Of a DNA stretch of 25,212 nucleotides, positions 1-7,793 are shown piece by piece (position 1 is the first letter of the stretch; every line of letters starts with the position of its first letter). Origin of the DNA: SpSt-600 sp042408195 (lineage in GTDB: Bacteria; Chloroflexota; Anaerolineae; SpSt-600); NCBI GenBank assembly GCA_042408195.1, contig JBHOQL010000003.1, forward strand, positions 1-25,212, given 5' to 3'. The position numbers and the translations under genes are program-made. The notes beneath the pieces were generated by a model. That model searched no databases. It was given only the letters and a program-made list of their open reading frames with translations, and was not told the DNA's origin.

Positions 1-80
1 GACAGGTCCGTGCAGCAAAAAGCCATTTCTAAGCCGCCTCTCCGAAGAAGCCAGACTTCGTTTGCGGGACAGATCAAATT

Positions 81-105
81 GCCCTGGCGGTTCATCCGCC
101 GGGGC
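81..105 (-). terminator. Hairpin terminator downstream of the peroxiredoxin gene
   Basis: A 10-bp stem (81-90 paired with 96-105, one G.U pair) closes a 5-base loop at 91-95, starting about 11 bases past the peroxiredoxin stop codon on the minus strand. The sequence after it on that strand is AATTTGATC, so the U-tract is short. It fits an intrinsic terminator or a 3'-end stabilising hairpin. The hairpin is seen directly; termination is inferred. Confidence 0.6.
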
Positions 106-115
106 TGGTTGGTAT

Positions 116-710
116 TTACTCCGGCTTCCAGACCGTCCACACCTTACCAACCAGGTTCGGTCCAGGCTTCAGGGTTGGCTCGCCCGGCTGCCACCCAGAT
201 GGAGTGACCTCACCGGTGGCACGGACGTGCTGGAATGCTTCAATCTGACGCAGAAGTTCTTCAAGATTCCGTCCAACTTCGGGCGTCAGCGCCTCCATTG
301 CCCGGATGACTAAGTCCAGGTCAATGATGAACCGCCCCCGGATGCCCACACCGCGGCCTCGTCGTAGACGCCGTGCACGGAGCCGATTTTCCCGCCCGGA
401 TCGGAGAGCATCGGGAATGGCACACCGCCGGGAACCATCTTGGAGAGTTCCTCTTCCTGCCAAATTTTGTGGACGAAGCGGCTGTCGGTGCTGGTGGCCA
501 GAAATCTACGCCCAGGGCTTTGAATTCCTTGTAGCGGGCGACGACCGCTGCCAGTTCGGTGGGTCAAACAGAGGTGAAGTCTCCGGGGTAGAAGCAGAGG
601 ACGATCCACTTCCCTTTGTAATCGGAGAGCCGGACCGGCCGGAAGCCGATTCCCTCAATGTAAGCGTGGGCCTCAAAGTCTATGGCCTCTTTACTGACAC
701 GGACAAGCAT
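116..710 (-). pseudogene. AhpC/TSA-type peroxiredoxin with TGA at the peroxidatic Cys position (probable Sec); two frameshifts as given
   Basis: Thiol (here selenol) peroxidase that would reduce H2O2 and organic peroxides. The start at 710 follows a strong AAGGAGG site; a second start with its own site lies at 815 and would add 35 residues. The frame reads through FYPGDFTSV, then TGA (564-566, codon 49), then PTEL. The family has VCPTE here, so TGA sits exactly at the peroxidatic cysteine. Selenocysteine peroxiredoxins are known in other bacteria. The later cysteine of the GEVCPAGW motif is Thr (GEVTPSGW), so a resolving Cys is not seen. Homology continues to the stop at 116 (about 198 residues, the usual length), but needs one added base near 499-505 and another near 350-355. 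These are either sequence errors or true decay. The family call is firm, the Sec call likely, the gene's integrity uncertain. Confidence 0.8.
537..552 (-). promoter_or_regulatory. Candidate bacterial SECIS hairpin in the peroxiredoxin mRNA
   Basis: Eleven bases after the TGA at 564-566 (minus strand) the RNA can form GGC-A-GC / GU-C-GCC with a GGUC loop at 546-543. Its first loop G is 17 bases past the UGA. Bacterial SECIS elements are short hairpins with a G in the first two loop bases, roughly 16-37 bases from the UGA, so geometry and loop fit. The stem is weak, with one A.C mismatch and one G.U pair. The hairpin is seen in the sequence; its role is inferred. Confidence 0.45.
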
Positions 711-815
711 CTTAACCTCCTTTTCTCGGGCTGCTGGGGTGACTTCTGGGGATTCCATCGCAGGAATTATAGGGCCACGAGCAGGTTGGACACATTTGTC
801 CTGCAGTTCCGCCAT

Positions 816-1068
816 ATCTACCTCCTTGTGTGAGATGAGGGTGGCCACTCCGCCACCGGTAGAACAATGCACCAGATGATCGCCTCAGTGGATTCCACTT
901 CCCTCAGGGAAAAGGGCAGCAGTGAAACCGTTGAGGAGGAATGGGGAAATCTCGCAGAGGCCCCAGCCCGATTAGCGTCCGAACCTGGGGGTGCCTGTCG
1001 GTTGCCGGTTATCCAATTCCGGAGTAAAATCTGCGCACAGGCACAAGGGATGAACGGGGTAGGGCACA
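816..1068. promoter_or_regulatory. Divergent intergenic region with two adjacent small palindromes
   Basis: The 250 bases between the divergent peroxiredoxin and ABC permease genes hold no convincing gene. At 887-899 the sequence is AGTGG-ATT-CCACT, and at 899-911 it is TTCCCT-C-AGGGAA, two back-to-back inverted repeats sharing one base. Such symmetry suits a dimeric regulator that could control one or both flanking genes. No clear -35/-10 pair was found for the permease, and its ribosome site (GGGGTAGGG) is poor. The operator role is a guess. Confidence 0.3.
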
Positions 1069-2856
1069 ATGCAGCGAGAAGGGACCACTGCCTCCGGAAG
1101 ACAACCGACCGGTCGAGGGGAAGCCAGAGCAGGGCCAACGCGCTACACTTTCACCTTCCGGACGGAACAACCCCACGAGCGCAGTTTCTCCAGGGGCGAC
1201 GCGGCTGTCCTCCTGATGGTCGCTATCACCATCTATGGGGGCGTGCAGCTGGCCCTGCGTGCCCCGGCGACGGTGGAGGGGCCAGTTATCTCCCTCTCCC
1301 CCAGCGCACTGCCCTACTACGCGCTCCGTTCCATTGGCCGCATGGCCGCTGCGTATGCGCTCTCCCTGGCTTTCACCTTAGTCTACGGCCACCTGGCAGC
1401 CTATAACCGGCGCGCCGAACAGGTGCTGATGCCCCTGCTGGATGTCTTCCAGAGCGTCCCCATCCTTTCCTTCCTGCCAGTGGTCCTGCTGAGCCTGAGC
1501 GCCATCCTACCGGAGCGGATCGCGGCCGAACTGGCCTCCATCGTGCTCATTTTCACCAGCCAGGTCTGGAACATGACTTTCGCCTGGTACCAATCGCTGA
1601 CGACCATACCCCAAGAACTCCGGGAGGCCAGCGCGATCTTCCGCTTCAACGGTTGGCTCCGCTTCAAAGTGCTGGAACTCCCCTTTGCGGCCATCAGCCT
1701 GATCTGGAACAGCATGATGAGTTGGGCCGGGGGCTGGTTTTTCCTGATGGCCGCGGAAATTTTCACCGTCGGGGAGCGGGACTTCCGCCTCCCCGGCCTG
1801 GGAGCTTACCTCCACGAGGCGGCCAACCAGGGCGACACCCGCGCCCTCCTCTGGGGCATCGGTGCACTGGTCCTGGTCATCGTTGCACTGGACCAATTGG
1901 TCTGGCGGCCCCTGCTGGCCTGGGCAGACCGGTTCAAACTGGAGACGGTGGAAGGAGGGAACCTGCCCACTTCCTGGTTTTACGACCTATTGCGGAGTTC
2001 CCGGCTGCTGAAAGGACTTTCGGAAAGGGTGTGGCGACCGCTGAGCGAGCGCGTAGACGTGTGGTTCATCCAGCGCGCGGCAACATCGGAGGCGGCAGAG
2101 GGAAAAGCGGGCCGAGCCTACTTTCTCTACGCGGTCGGCTTGGTGTTTGGTCTGGGGCTGGTCTACGGCCTTGTCCGCGCTGCCATGATGCTCCTCACCG
2201 TGCCCGCAGGCCAGTGGGGGGAAATTGGATTGGGCGTCCTGGCGACCCTACTGCGGGTCTCTGCATCTCTGGCCATCGCCTTGGCCTGGACGATCCCTGT
2301 AGGGGTGGCCATCGGAACTAACCCACGGGTAGCTTCCTTCCTGCAGCCCATCGTCCAGGTAGTGGCCTCTGTCCCGGCAACGGCTCTTTTTCCGGTCTTC
2401 CTGCTCCTCATCGTGGGCCTGCCGGGCGGGCTGAACCTCGCCGCAGTCATGCTGATGCTGATGGGCACCCAGTGGTACCTGCTCTTCAACATCATCGCGG
2501 GCGCGTCGGCCATCCCGCAGGACCTGAAGTACACCTCCGCCCTCATCGGCCTGAGCCGGTGGGAGCGTTGGCGGACTATGGTCCTGCCCAGCCTGTTCCC
2601 GTACATCGTCACTGGGGCCATCACCGCCAGCGGCGGAGCGTGGAACGCCAGCATCGTCGCGGAGCACGTGGAGTTCGGCGGACGGACGCTCCACACCATC
2701 GGCATCGGCGCGCTGATCGCCCGCGCCACTGCCACCGGCGACTATCCCCTCCTGCTGGCCTCCACGTTGACAATGGTCCTGGTCGTCGTCCTCATCAACC
2801 GCACCCTTTGGCGGCGGCTCTACCGTCTGGCAGAGGAAAGGTATCGGATGGAGTAG
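1069..2856 (+). CDS. ABC transporter double permease (NitT/TauT type, two fused permease domains)
   Basis: Inner-membrane subunit of a nitrate/sulfonate/bicarbonate-type importer, 595 residues. Two binding-protein-dependent permease domains are fused. The first is at about residues 85-275, with its EAA-like loop at PQELREASAIF (181-191). A linker follows, then the second domain from about 350 to the end, with the loop PQDLKYTSALIGLS. A usual single permease is about 250-280 residues, so one polypeptide replaces the dimer. The first membrane segment starts near residue 45; the preceding 40 residues are basic and the exact start is unsure. The ATPase gene follows 38 bases downstream and surely encodes its partner. 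No substrate-binding protein lies in the window, so the substrate is unknown; nitrate, sulfonate, thiamine precursor or bicarbonate are all possible. Confidence 0.88.
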   Translation: MQREGTTASGRQPTGRGEARAGPTRYTFTFRTEQPHERSFSRGDAAVLLMVAITIYGGVQLALRAPATVEGPVISLSPSALPYYALRSIGRMAAAYALSLAFTLVYGHLAAYNRRAEQVLMPLLDVFQSVPILSFLPVVLLSLSAILPERIAAELASIVLIFTSQVWNMTFAWYQSLTTIPQELREASAIFRFNGWLRFKVLELPFAAISLIWNSMMSWAGGWFFLMAAEIFTVGERDFRLPGLGAYLHEAANQGDTRALLWGIGALVLVIVALDQLVWRPLLAWADRFKLETVEGGNLPTSWFYDLLRSSRLLKGLSERVWRPLSERVDVWFIQRAATSEAAEGKAGRAYFLYAVGLVFGLGLVYGLVRAAMMLLTVPAGQWGEIGLGVLATLLRVSASLAIALAWTIPVGVAIGTNPRVASFLQPIVQVVASVPATALFPVFLLLIVGLPGGLNLAAVMLMLMGTQWYLLFNIIAGASAIPQDLKYTSALIGLSRWERWRTMVLPSLFPYIVTGAITASGGAWNASIVAEHVEFGGRTLHTIGIGALIARATATGDYPLLLASTLTMVLVVVLINRTLWRRLYRLAEERYRME

Positions 2857-2894
2857 CAGGACAAACGCGAACGGCTGTCTGCAGGAGGTGAGCC

Positions 2895-4181
2895 ATGCTG
2901 ACCGATGCATATATTCTGGAAGTCCGTCACATTAGCCAGATATACCGCAGCGGCTCCAGGGAGTTCGTAGCCCTGCAGGACGTGAACCTGGCCGTCCGTG
3001 AAGGGGAGTTTCTCTGCCTACTGGGGCCATCGGGGTGTGGGAAGAGTACCCTTTTGCGCATCATCACTGGCCTCCAGCGACCGACCGAAGGGGTTGTGCT
3101 CTACCGCGGCGAACCGCTCCGGGGCGTCAACCCCCACGCCACCATCGTCTTCCAGACCTTCGCCCTCTTCCCCTGGCTCACGGTTCTGGAGAACGTGGAG
3201 GTCGCCCTGAAGGCACGCGGTGTCCCTCCAAAATTGCGCACTGCCCGGGCTCTGGATCTTCTGGACCGAGTTGGACTGGACGGATTCGAGAATGCCTATC
3301 CACGCGAACTCTCTGGCGGGATGCGCCAGAAGGTGGGATTTGCCCGGGCAATGGCCGTGGAGCCAGAACTTTTGTGCCTGGACGAACCCTTCTCCGCGTT
3401 GGATGTGCTGAGCGCAGAGGCGCTGCGGGGAGAACTGCTGGAACTCTGGACGGAAGGGAAAATCCCCACCCGCGCCATCCTGATGGTGACCCACAACATT
3501 GAAGAGGCGGTCTTCATGGCCGATCGCATCGTGGTGATGGATAAGAACCCGGGGCGGGTGGTGGCAGAGATGACAGTAGGTTTGCCACATCCGAGGCAGC
3601 GCCGCTCTCCAGAGTTCCTGGGAAGGGTGGACGAGCTCTACGGCCTCCTGGCGGGACAGACCCAACCGGAGCACATGGAACTGGGCGCGGCGCCGGGCGA
3701 GCCAGGCCGCATTCGGGCTTTGCCCCACATCACCATTAGCGATCTATCCGGACTTCTGGAGCATGTGGCTGAGATGCCCGAACACCGGCACGACCTCTAC
3801 CGGCTGGCTAAGGAGCTACACGTGAACTCTGACCACTTGTTGCAGGTGACGGAAGCAGCGGAGTTGCTGGGCTTTGCCACCATCGGGAGTGGTGATATTG
3901 CCTTGACTCCGTTGGGGGAGACTTTTGCGGAGGCTAGCATCCTGGCCCGCAAAGAGATTTTCGCCACCCGCGTCCGGCGTTTGCCCATTTTCCGCTGGCT
4001 GCTCTCCATGCTGAGTGCTGCGGAAGGCCGCCGGTTGAAATGGAACGTTGTTCTGCGAGCGCTGGAACTGGAATTCCCGCCCGAGGAAGCCGAGAGGCAA
4101 CTGGAGACCATCGTCAACTGGGGCCGCTACGCTGAAATCATCGCCTACGACGATGCGACAGAGACCATCTTCCTGGAGTAA
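2895..4181 (+). CDS. ABC transporter ATP-binding protein with C-terminal AAA-associated domain
   Basis: ATPase of the NitT/TauT-type importer, 428 residues, starting behind a GCAGGAGG site. The ATPase core has Walker A GPSGCGKST (about 44-52), a Q-loop in VFQTFALFPW, signature LSGGMRQKVGFARA, Walker B LLCLDEPFSALD and switch His in VTHNIEEA. After about residue 270 comes a 150-residue extension rich in charged residues, the AAA-associated domain seen in some nitrate/sulfonate-type ATPases and possibly regulatory. The core would normally end near residue 260, so the extension is a real second domain. It forms an operon with the double permease. It ends 13 bases from the convergent FemAB gene with no obvious terminator between. 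Confidence 0.92.
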   Translation: MLTDAYILEVRHISQIYRSGSREFVALQDVNLAVREGEFLCLLGPSGCGKSTLLRIITGLQRPTEGVVLYRGEPLRGVNPHATIVFQTFALFPWLTVLENVEVALKARGVPPKLRTARALDLLDRVGLDGFENAYPRELSGGMRQKVGFARAMAVEPELLCLDEPFSALDVLSAEALRGELLELWTEGKIPTRAILMVTHNIEEAVFMADRIVVMDKNPGRVVAEMTVGLPHPRQRRSPEFLGRVDELYGLLAGQTQPEHMELGAAPGEPGRIRALPHITISDLSGLLEHVAEMPEHRHDLYRLAKELHVNSDHLLQVTEAAELLGFATIGSGDIALTPLGETFAEASILARKEIFATRVRRLPIFRWLLSMLSAAEGRRLKWNVVLRALELEFPPEEAERQLETIVNWGRYAEIIAYDDATETIFLE

Positions 4182-4194
4182 ATGGGGTTCAGCC

Positions 4195-5289
4195 TCAGAG
4201 CCTGAGAAAATTCAAAGCAAGCCTGTAGAGAGTGTACCACGCGGGAGAATAGACGTAATCCCAAGCCCCCACGTAGCGCACCACGTTTCCTCCGAAGCCC
4301 CGCTTGAACCTAAAGACACCCCACAGGCCATCGGATCGCTCCGGAGGTTCCTCCCAGTAGCGCTCCGGGGATTGCCCCACTTCATCAGGTATCCCCCAGA
4401 GATCGTAGGTAAGGCAGCCTTCACTTTTGGCCCAGAGGATGGCTTCCCACTGGAGAAGGTGGTTGGGCATGAGGTTGCGGTGAAGGTTGGAGGAGGCTCC
4501 ATAGAAGTAAAAGGCCTTCTCGCCCCACTTAAAAGCCATAAGCCCTGCCAGAGTTTCTCCCTCGTATTCCGCCAGAAGGAGCACAGCATCGCCATGAGGG
4601 GCAAAGAGTTCCAAAGCTCTTTGGTAATAGCCGTAGGTGTGGATGCCGAAACGGTCGCGCTTTGAGGTTATCTCCAACAATTCATAGAAAACAGGCAGAT
4701 CCCCAACATCTCCCTTCCGCACCCTTACCCCTTTGCGGGAAGCAAGCCTTATGTTGTAGCGGGTCTTGTGCTTCATCCCGGCCAGGATTTTCTCTTCTGG
4801 TGCGGTTACGTCCAGGACTATGGTGGTGCGAGGCTGAATGGTTCGAGCGGGTATGAAACCCCATCCTTGCAAAAGCGGGGCGTACTGGCCTCTGAGGATG
4901 ATCCCTTCCCCTTCCGCCCAGGAAGATTCAATCCAATCAGGTTCGATCTTGAGGAAAATAGCTCCCTCCTTTCTGGCCCGGGCGTGGATAGCCTCTAGGA
5001 GCATTCGGGCTATTTCCCCACTCTCGGGAGGGAGGATTGGCCCTTTCGGGATGTAAGCCACGACGGGCCTCCGCAGGCCCGGAAGGAGGGGTTTGAAGAG
5101 GATCTGGGCTCCGGCCAGGGGCCGATTGCCTTCCAGTACCAGGACGCGGCTTGCCCTCCAGCCGAAGCCCTCTTTCAATTTACCCCAGAGGGAACTCTGG
5201 AGGAGATGCCCATAGGGGGCATGGCGGGTGAATTCGTCCCACTCCCCGGGGTCTATTTCGGAATCAAAGAGCAACCTGAATTCACTCAC
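4195..5289 (-). CDS. FemAB-type aminoacyltransferase (peptidoglycan bridge / GNAT-fold family)
   Basis: Protein of 364 residues in the FemA/FemB/FemX family, which use aminoacyl-tRNA to add residues to the lipid II stem peptide; some relatives act on other acceptors. Family-like stretches include GHLLQSSLWGKLKEGFGW near the N-terminus, HKTRYNIRLASRKGV in the middle and YDLWGIPDE towards the C-terminus, consistent with two GNAT-like subdomains. The start is a GTG overlapping the stop of the acyl-CoA dehydrogenase gene (GTGA), so the two are translationally coupled. A longer open frame upstream is only the shadow of that gene. It is last in a three-gene minus-strand operon. Why a cell-wall enzyme sits with acyl-CoA genes is unclear. 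Confidence 0.82.
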   Translation of the reverse strand: MSEFRLLFDSEIDPGEWDEFTRHAPYGHLLQSSLWGKLKEGFGWRASRVLVLEGNRPLAGAQILFKPLLPGLRRPVVAYIPKGPILPPESGEIARMLLEAIHARARKEGAIFLKIEPDWIESSWAEGEGIILRGQYAPLLQGWGFIPARTIQPRTTIVLDVTAPEEKILAGMKHKTRYNIRLASRKGVRVRKGDVGDLPVFYELLEITSKRDRFGIHTYGYYQRALELFAPHGDAVLLLAEYEGETLAGLMAFKWGEKAFYFYGASSNLHRNLMPNHLLQWEAILWAKSEGCLTYDLWGIPDEVGQSPERYWEEPPERSDGLWGVFRFKRGFGGNVVRYVGAWDYVYSPAWYTLYRLALNFLRL

Positions 5290-6500
5290 CGGCGGTAAGG
5301 AAGGAATTCTGGGCCAAGGATCTCCCGGGCGATGATCAGGCGCATTATGTTCTGAGTTCCTTCCGCGCCGATGGAATAAGACCGAATCCCCCTTATGGCC
5401 ATCTCGATGGGAGCCTCCTTGGTGTAGGCGAGAGCGCCGAACCAATCGGCCACTTCGTTCATGGCAGCGAAGCCGTCAATAGGCGCCCTCAACTTGACCA
5501 TGGCGGCGATAAGGGCGGTCTCGTGGTGGGTGAAAGCTTTCTCCTGATAGAGTTTGTCCAGCATCCACGCCGCCTTGTAGACCAATAGGCGGTTGCGCTC
5601 CAAATTGGCGTAATGTTCAGCCAAGGGGAACTGGATACCCTCATAAGAGGCAATAGGGCGGCCAAAGGCGTGCCGCTGCTTTATGTGTTGGATCCCCATC
5701 TCGAGGATCGCCTCCGTAGCACCGATGCAAGTGGCTCCGATGAGGACGCGCGCAGCAGTGAAGCCCTCCATGGCGTGGTAGAAACCCCGGTTCAGTTCTC
5801 CAACCATGTAATGTTCGGGAAGGCGGACGTTATCCATGTGGAAACCACCGGTGGATATGCCCATCCGGCCCATATCTACAAAGCGAGTCGTGGTTATGCC
5901 AGGGGTGTCCTTGAGAGGGACGGCGAAGAAGGTAAAGGCCCTGTGCTCTGCTTCGGGGCGAGGGTCAGTGCGGGCTAGAGTGAGGTGTATTCCTCCCCAG
6001 CGCAGGGATTCCAGCACGCCACTTATGTAAACCTTTTCCCCGTTCAGGATCCAGTAATTTCCCTCCTTGACTGCTTTCGTCCGACAAGCTCCTAAGATAT
6101 CAGAGCCTCCTTCAGGTTCAGTGGTGGCGATCCCCAGGAAGGCTTCGCCTCTGGTTACTTTCGGGAGATACTCTTCTTTCGCCTGGGGTGTGCCGTAGCG
6201 GTCAAAGATGAAGCCCCAGGCTGCTTCTACAAGGTAAAGCACCGGCACTGCCAGGCTGACGTCGGCCCGGCCAAGCTCTTCAGCAGCAATGGCTGCCATG
6301 GTCCAGGAAGCCCCCATCCCCCCATACTCTTCGGAAACAGTTAGGGCCAGAAGCCCCAACTCGGCCATCCCTTTGATGATCTCTTCGGGGATGCGCTCCT
6401 CGGTGTCTATCTCCCTTGACCTGGGGGCTATAACCTTCTGGGCGAAATCCCTAACAGTATTGCGCCAAAGTTTCTCCTCTTCGCTCCAGCTGAAATCCAT
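5286..6500 (-). CDS. Acyl-CoA dehydrogenase
   Basis: FAD enzyme of 404 residues forming a 2,3-enoyl-CoA and passing electrons to ETF. The N-terminal helical domain (1-120) is followed by the middle beta domain with the FAD/substrate motif ATTEPEGGSD and NGEKVYISG. The C-terminal helical domain has QRHAFGRPIASYEGIQ, and ADWFGALAYTKEAPIEMAIR leads to GAEGTQNIMRLIIARE. Glu380 in GAEG matches the catalytic base of medium-chain-type enzymes. The start has an AGGAGG site 7 bases upstream. It lies 15 bases after the citryl-CoA lyase-like gene and overlaps FemAB by 3 bases. Substrate chain length cannot be read from sequence. Electrons could reach quinone through the NarI/HdrD fusion at 20965-23010, an inference from family knowledge. 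Confidence 0.93.
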   Translation of the reverse strand: MDFSWSEEEKLWRNTVRDFAQKVIAPRSREIDTEERIPEEIIKGMAELGLLALTVSEEYGGMGASWTMAAIAAEELGRADVSLAVPVLYLVEAAWGFIFDRYGTPQAKEEYLPKVTRGEAFLGIATTEPEGGSDILGACRTKAVKEGNYWILNGEKVYISGVLESLRWGGIHLTLARTDPRPEAEHRAFTFFAVPLKDTPGITTTRFVDMGRMGISTGGFHMDNVRLPEHYMVGELNRGFYHAMEGFTAARVLIGATCIGATEAILEMGIQHIKQRHAFGRPIASYEGIQFPLAEHYANLERNRLLVYKAAWMLDKLYQEKAFTHHETALIAAMVKLRAPIDGFAAMNEVADWFGALAYTKEAPIEMAIRGIRSYSIGAEGTQNIMRLIIAREILGPEFLPYRR

Positions 6501-6515
6501 GGCTTGGCCTCCTCT

Positions 6516-7301
6516 TCATGGATTTGATGCAAGATTCAGCGAACGCGGCGAAGGGCCATCGTAAAGGATATCTTCCTCCGGTATTGTCCGGAAGGGCCGC
6601 TCCCTCACCGTTTCCTCGTAAACGTGTGCCACAAGGCCCAGAGTCCTGGAAATGAGGAAGAACGCCGAGGCTATGCGGGGGTCAAACCCCATCTCTAGGA
6701 CCAGCGCAGCTATTAACCCGTCCACATTCATTTTGATGGGCTTGCCCAACTCCTCCTTGAGGATCCTCTCCACCTCGAAGGCCAACTCAACATAATTGCC
6801 AACAAATCCCAGTTCCTGCGCTTTCTTCAAGAGGGCCTCGATACGGGGGTCAGCAGTGTGAAGTGGGTGGCCATAACCGGGGATGCGTTCTCCCCTGGAT
6901 AGTTTCTCACGGATCAGCTTTCGGGCTTCCTCCATAGGGGAATCGGCTTCTGAAAGGCTCTTGAGGAGGAGGGCACAGTCTTCAATAGCCCCACCGTGGT
7001 ATTTTCCGATGGCCAGCAGCCCCGCTGCCACCGCCTGGGGCAGAGGGACACCACTGGAGGCAGCGAACCTGGCAGCGTTGACGGATGGGGCAAGGAAACC
7101 GTGATCGCAACACGAGACCAGGATGGCTTCTACTAGCTTTCCCTCATTGCGCCGTGGGACATCTCCCTTGACGAGGAGGTAAAAAACATCGCCGAAGGAA
7201 AGCTTGTCTATGATTTCCTCAATAGCATAACCGCGCACGCGGATGACGTTAGGTTCAAAGTAAGTTATGGAAGTCCGCCAGAGAGGACGGTGAGAAGCCA
7301 T
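6516..7301 (-). CDS. Citryl-CoA lyase-like short citrate synthase family protein
   Basis: Protein of 261 residues, matching the catalytic half of citrate synthase and the lyase part of ATP-citrate lyase; citrate synthases are usually 370-430 residues. The three catalytic positions are present: His102 in KYHGGAIED, His145 in GYGHPLHTADPR and Asp194 in MNVDG. Stand-alone proteins of this size are generally citryl-CoA lyases, splitting citryl-CoA (or a related 3-hydroxyacyl-CoA such as malyl- or methylcitryl-CoA) to acetyl-CoA and an oxoacid. The start at 7301 follows AGAGGAG; the frame stays open 40 codons further upstream, but that stretch overlaps the promoter. It is the first gene of a minus-strand operon with acyl-CoA dehydrogenase and FemAB. 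The exact substrate is open. Confidence 0.8.
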   Translation of the reverse strand: MASHRPLWRTSITYFEPNVIRVRGYAIEEIIDKLSFGDVFYLLVKGDVPRRNEGKLVEAILVSCCDHGFLAPSVNAARFAASSGVPLPQAVAAGLLAIGKYHGGAIEDCALLLKSLSEADSPMEEARKLIREKLSRGERIPGYGHPLHTADPRIEALLKKAQELGFVGNYVELAFEVERILKEELGKPIKMNVDGLIAALVLEMGFDPRIASAFFLISRTLGLVAHVYEETVRERPFRTIPEEDILYDGPSPRSLNLASNP

Positions 7302-7340
7302 CAGCCTTACTCCTCTGCGAAGGTTTACAAAGCGAGGAAG

Positions 7341-7368
7341 ATTATACCATAACCCAAGGCGGAAGCAA
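7341..7368 (-). promoter_or_regulatory. Sigma70-like promoter for the citryl-CoA lyase operon
   Basis: On the minus strand a perfect TATAAT (complement of 7341-7346) lies about 40 bases upstream of the start codon at 7301. A -35-like TTGCTT is spaced 16 bases further upstream. The position gives a short leader before AGAGGAG. The -10 is seen directly; activity is inferred. Confidence 0.55.
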
Positions 7369-7727
7369 AACTCCTTTAGCCGATGGGGAATGCAAGGCCT
7401 TGAAGAGCATCCCCGTAGCACCGAACGGGGACGACTTGTTGCCCTCCCCTCCCTGAGCGTAGTTAAAAGGCTATACCAGCTTAAACCTGGGGTGCGGGGA
7501 AGGGTTTCTGGCCTGCTACCAAACTGGCGGGTGGGCTATGCAGCGACTTATCCATTCCGCTGGCTTTAGGTTTACCCGTAGGATGGACTTTAACCTCTCT
7601 CTTCGACTTGGCAAACAGAAATTTCCCCGCGCGTTAGGAAGATTGAGGGGACAAAAAGCTTGCTTTGCTCCATTCGATTTTCCCTACCTCTTTTGGACAC
7701 GGATTAGAACTCGCGGCTCAAATCGTT
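7369..7727. other. Intergenic region between divergent operons, no gene seen
   Basis: This stretch lies between the promoters of the minus-strand citryl-CoA lyase operon and the plus-strand HlyD gene. Short open frames here have no convincing ribosome site or recognisable product. A hairpin CCCCGT / ACGGGG (7411-7416 with 7425-7430, 8-base loop) is the only structure I noticed. I see nothing that identifies an RNA gene. Confidence 0.4.
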
Positions 7728-7756
7728 TTGGCCAAATGAGTCCCACCGGATATAAT
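7728..7756 (+). promoter_or_regulatory. Sigma70-like promoter of the HlyD-type gene
   Basis: TTGGCC (7728-7733), a 17-base spacer and a perfect TATAAT (7751-7756) stand 37 bases before the start codon at 7794. Spacing and distance are ideal for a housekeeping promoter. No classical ribosome site is obvious in the short leader. Confidence 0.6.
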
Positions 7757-7793
7757 ATCTGGCAAGGGTAAGATTGTCCTGGGGTATAAGGCC

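Noticed and set aside
867..1406. Open frame of 179 codons on the plus strand
   Set aside because: It overlaps the well-supported permease in another frame, has no ribosome site, and its composition is that of a shadow frame.
3018..3728. 236-codon minus-strand open frame
   Set aside because: It lies opposite the ABC ATPase gene, which has full catalytic motifs; long antisense frames are expected in G+C-rich genes.
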